A DNA stretch of 5,292 bases from Flavobacteriales bacterium. GTDB lineage: Bacteria; Bacteroidota; Bacteroidia; Flavobacteriales; Flavobacteriaceae. The stretch covers positions 1 through 5,292 of the forward strand of contig JAMONI010000354.1 of the NCBI GenBank assembly GCA_027065935.1. The letters are read 5' to 3'. Positions 4,989 through 5,292 of the stretch are shown here, in pieces. Under the pieces are notes generated by a model. The model had not been told where the DNA came from. It did no database searches and worked only from the letters and a program-made list of their open reading frames with translations. Both the position numbers and the translations under genes were made by a program. Numbering within the stretch: position 1 is the stretch's first letter; the number at the start of each line of letters is the position of its first letter.

Positions 4989-5292
4989 ATGAAAGACAAG
5001 TGGTGGATATTTTTTTTCTTCGTCGGGTTTTATGCTCCGGCACAAATCAACTTACTCAATGACTTCGACGGCGAACATGAGTTTTTCTTACCCGGCGGCA
5101 GAAAATACACCGCCGTAAAACCACTGGAATTCGAACGAATCGACACGGTTAAACGGAATAAATACCTTCAAGAATTAAATATCAATACCAATAGTAAGTT
5201 CCTCGATTGGGCCTTCAATAAAGATTTTATTCATATCAAAGACAAACGTTACAGCTTGCGCGTTTTGCCCGCCTTTTACTTGGAAGCGGGAC
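4989..5292 (+). CDS. N-terminal part of an exported protein, possibly outer-membrane; cut by window end
   Basis: The frame stays open for 101 codons to the window edge. The N-terminus is a signal peptide: MKDKWW, a Phe-rich core, then APA before Gln19. The mature part begins NLLNDFDGEHEFFLPGG and later reads FLDWAFNKDFIHIKDKRY and LRVLPAFYLEAG. This alternation of aromatic and charged residues reminds me of N-termini of flavobacterial outer-membrane proteins of the RemB/Wzi-like kind, but that is a weak resemblance and not an assignment. An in-frame ATG at 4953 overlaps the deacetylase stop (TAATG) and would add 12 residues (MFFIKLAINFQA). I prefer 4989 because it places the charged n-region directly before the hydrophobic core and because 4953-4988 is AT-rich like a spacer. 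Overlap coupling makes 4953 a real alternative. Eight T residues (5010-5017) lie in the signal peptide codons. It is probably cotranscribed with the deacetylase. Confidence 0.75.
   Translation, partial: MKDKWWIFFFFVGFYAPAQINLLNDFDGEHEFFLPGGRKYTAVKPLEFERIDTVKRNKYLQELNINTNSKFLDWAFNKDFIHIKDKRYSLRVLPAFYLEAG

Overview
The window looks like chromosomal DNA of a Bacteroidota bacterium, most likely of the Flavobacteriia. The evidence is: a near-ideal Bacteroidota -7 promoter box (TACCTTTG) with no clear Shine-Dalgarno sequences; an exported protein with the 'SAILDVQSDTLGILIPRM' N-terminal domain typical of flavobacterial secreted proteins; a type II lipoprotein; and a NodB deacetylase whose N-terminus has the flavobacterial style. 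All supported genes lie on the + strand.

Layout. Positions 1-250 are a GC-rich block (about 57% by hand count) full of short hairpins, with no convincing gene. It is followed by an AT-richer lipoprotein gene (290-961) with a C-terminal cysteine cluster and a good intrinsic terminator (990-1025). An AT-rich gap (1026-1393) holds a 10-bp inverted repeat, an A6T6 tract and the promoter of the next gene. That gene (1394-2794) encodes an exported adhesin-like protein. It has a signal peptide, an N-terminal domain, about eight 17-residue YadA-head-like repeats, a self-cleaving Peptidase S74 (endosialidase-type) chaperone domain and a C-terminal coiled coil. A strong terminator (2826-2856) isolates it. 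A 190-bp gap ends in a perfect 10-bp tandem repeat of 11-bp period, just before an efflux periplasmic adaptor (membrane fusion protein, 3047-4303). A NodB polysaccharide deacetylase follows 2 nt later from a TTG start (4306-4953). Then comes the start of a signal-peptide-bearing protein cut by the window edge (4989 or 4953 onward).

How the genes fit. The lipoprotein and the S74 protein are separate transcription units at the cell surface. The adaptor, deacetylase and the final exported protein form a tightly packed envelope operon. The adaptor is unusual in having no ABC or RND pump gene or TolC gene beside it in this window. I saw no RNA gene of known family, CRISPR array, transposase or tRNA. 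The points most worth a second look are the structured GC-rich block with its lipoprotein, the S74 protein, and the tandem-repeat operator candidate before the adaptor operon. None of them proves a new system.
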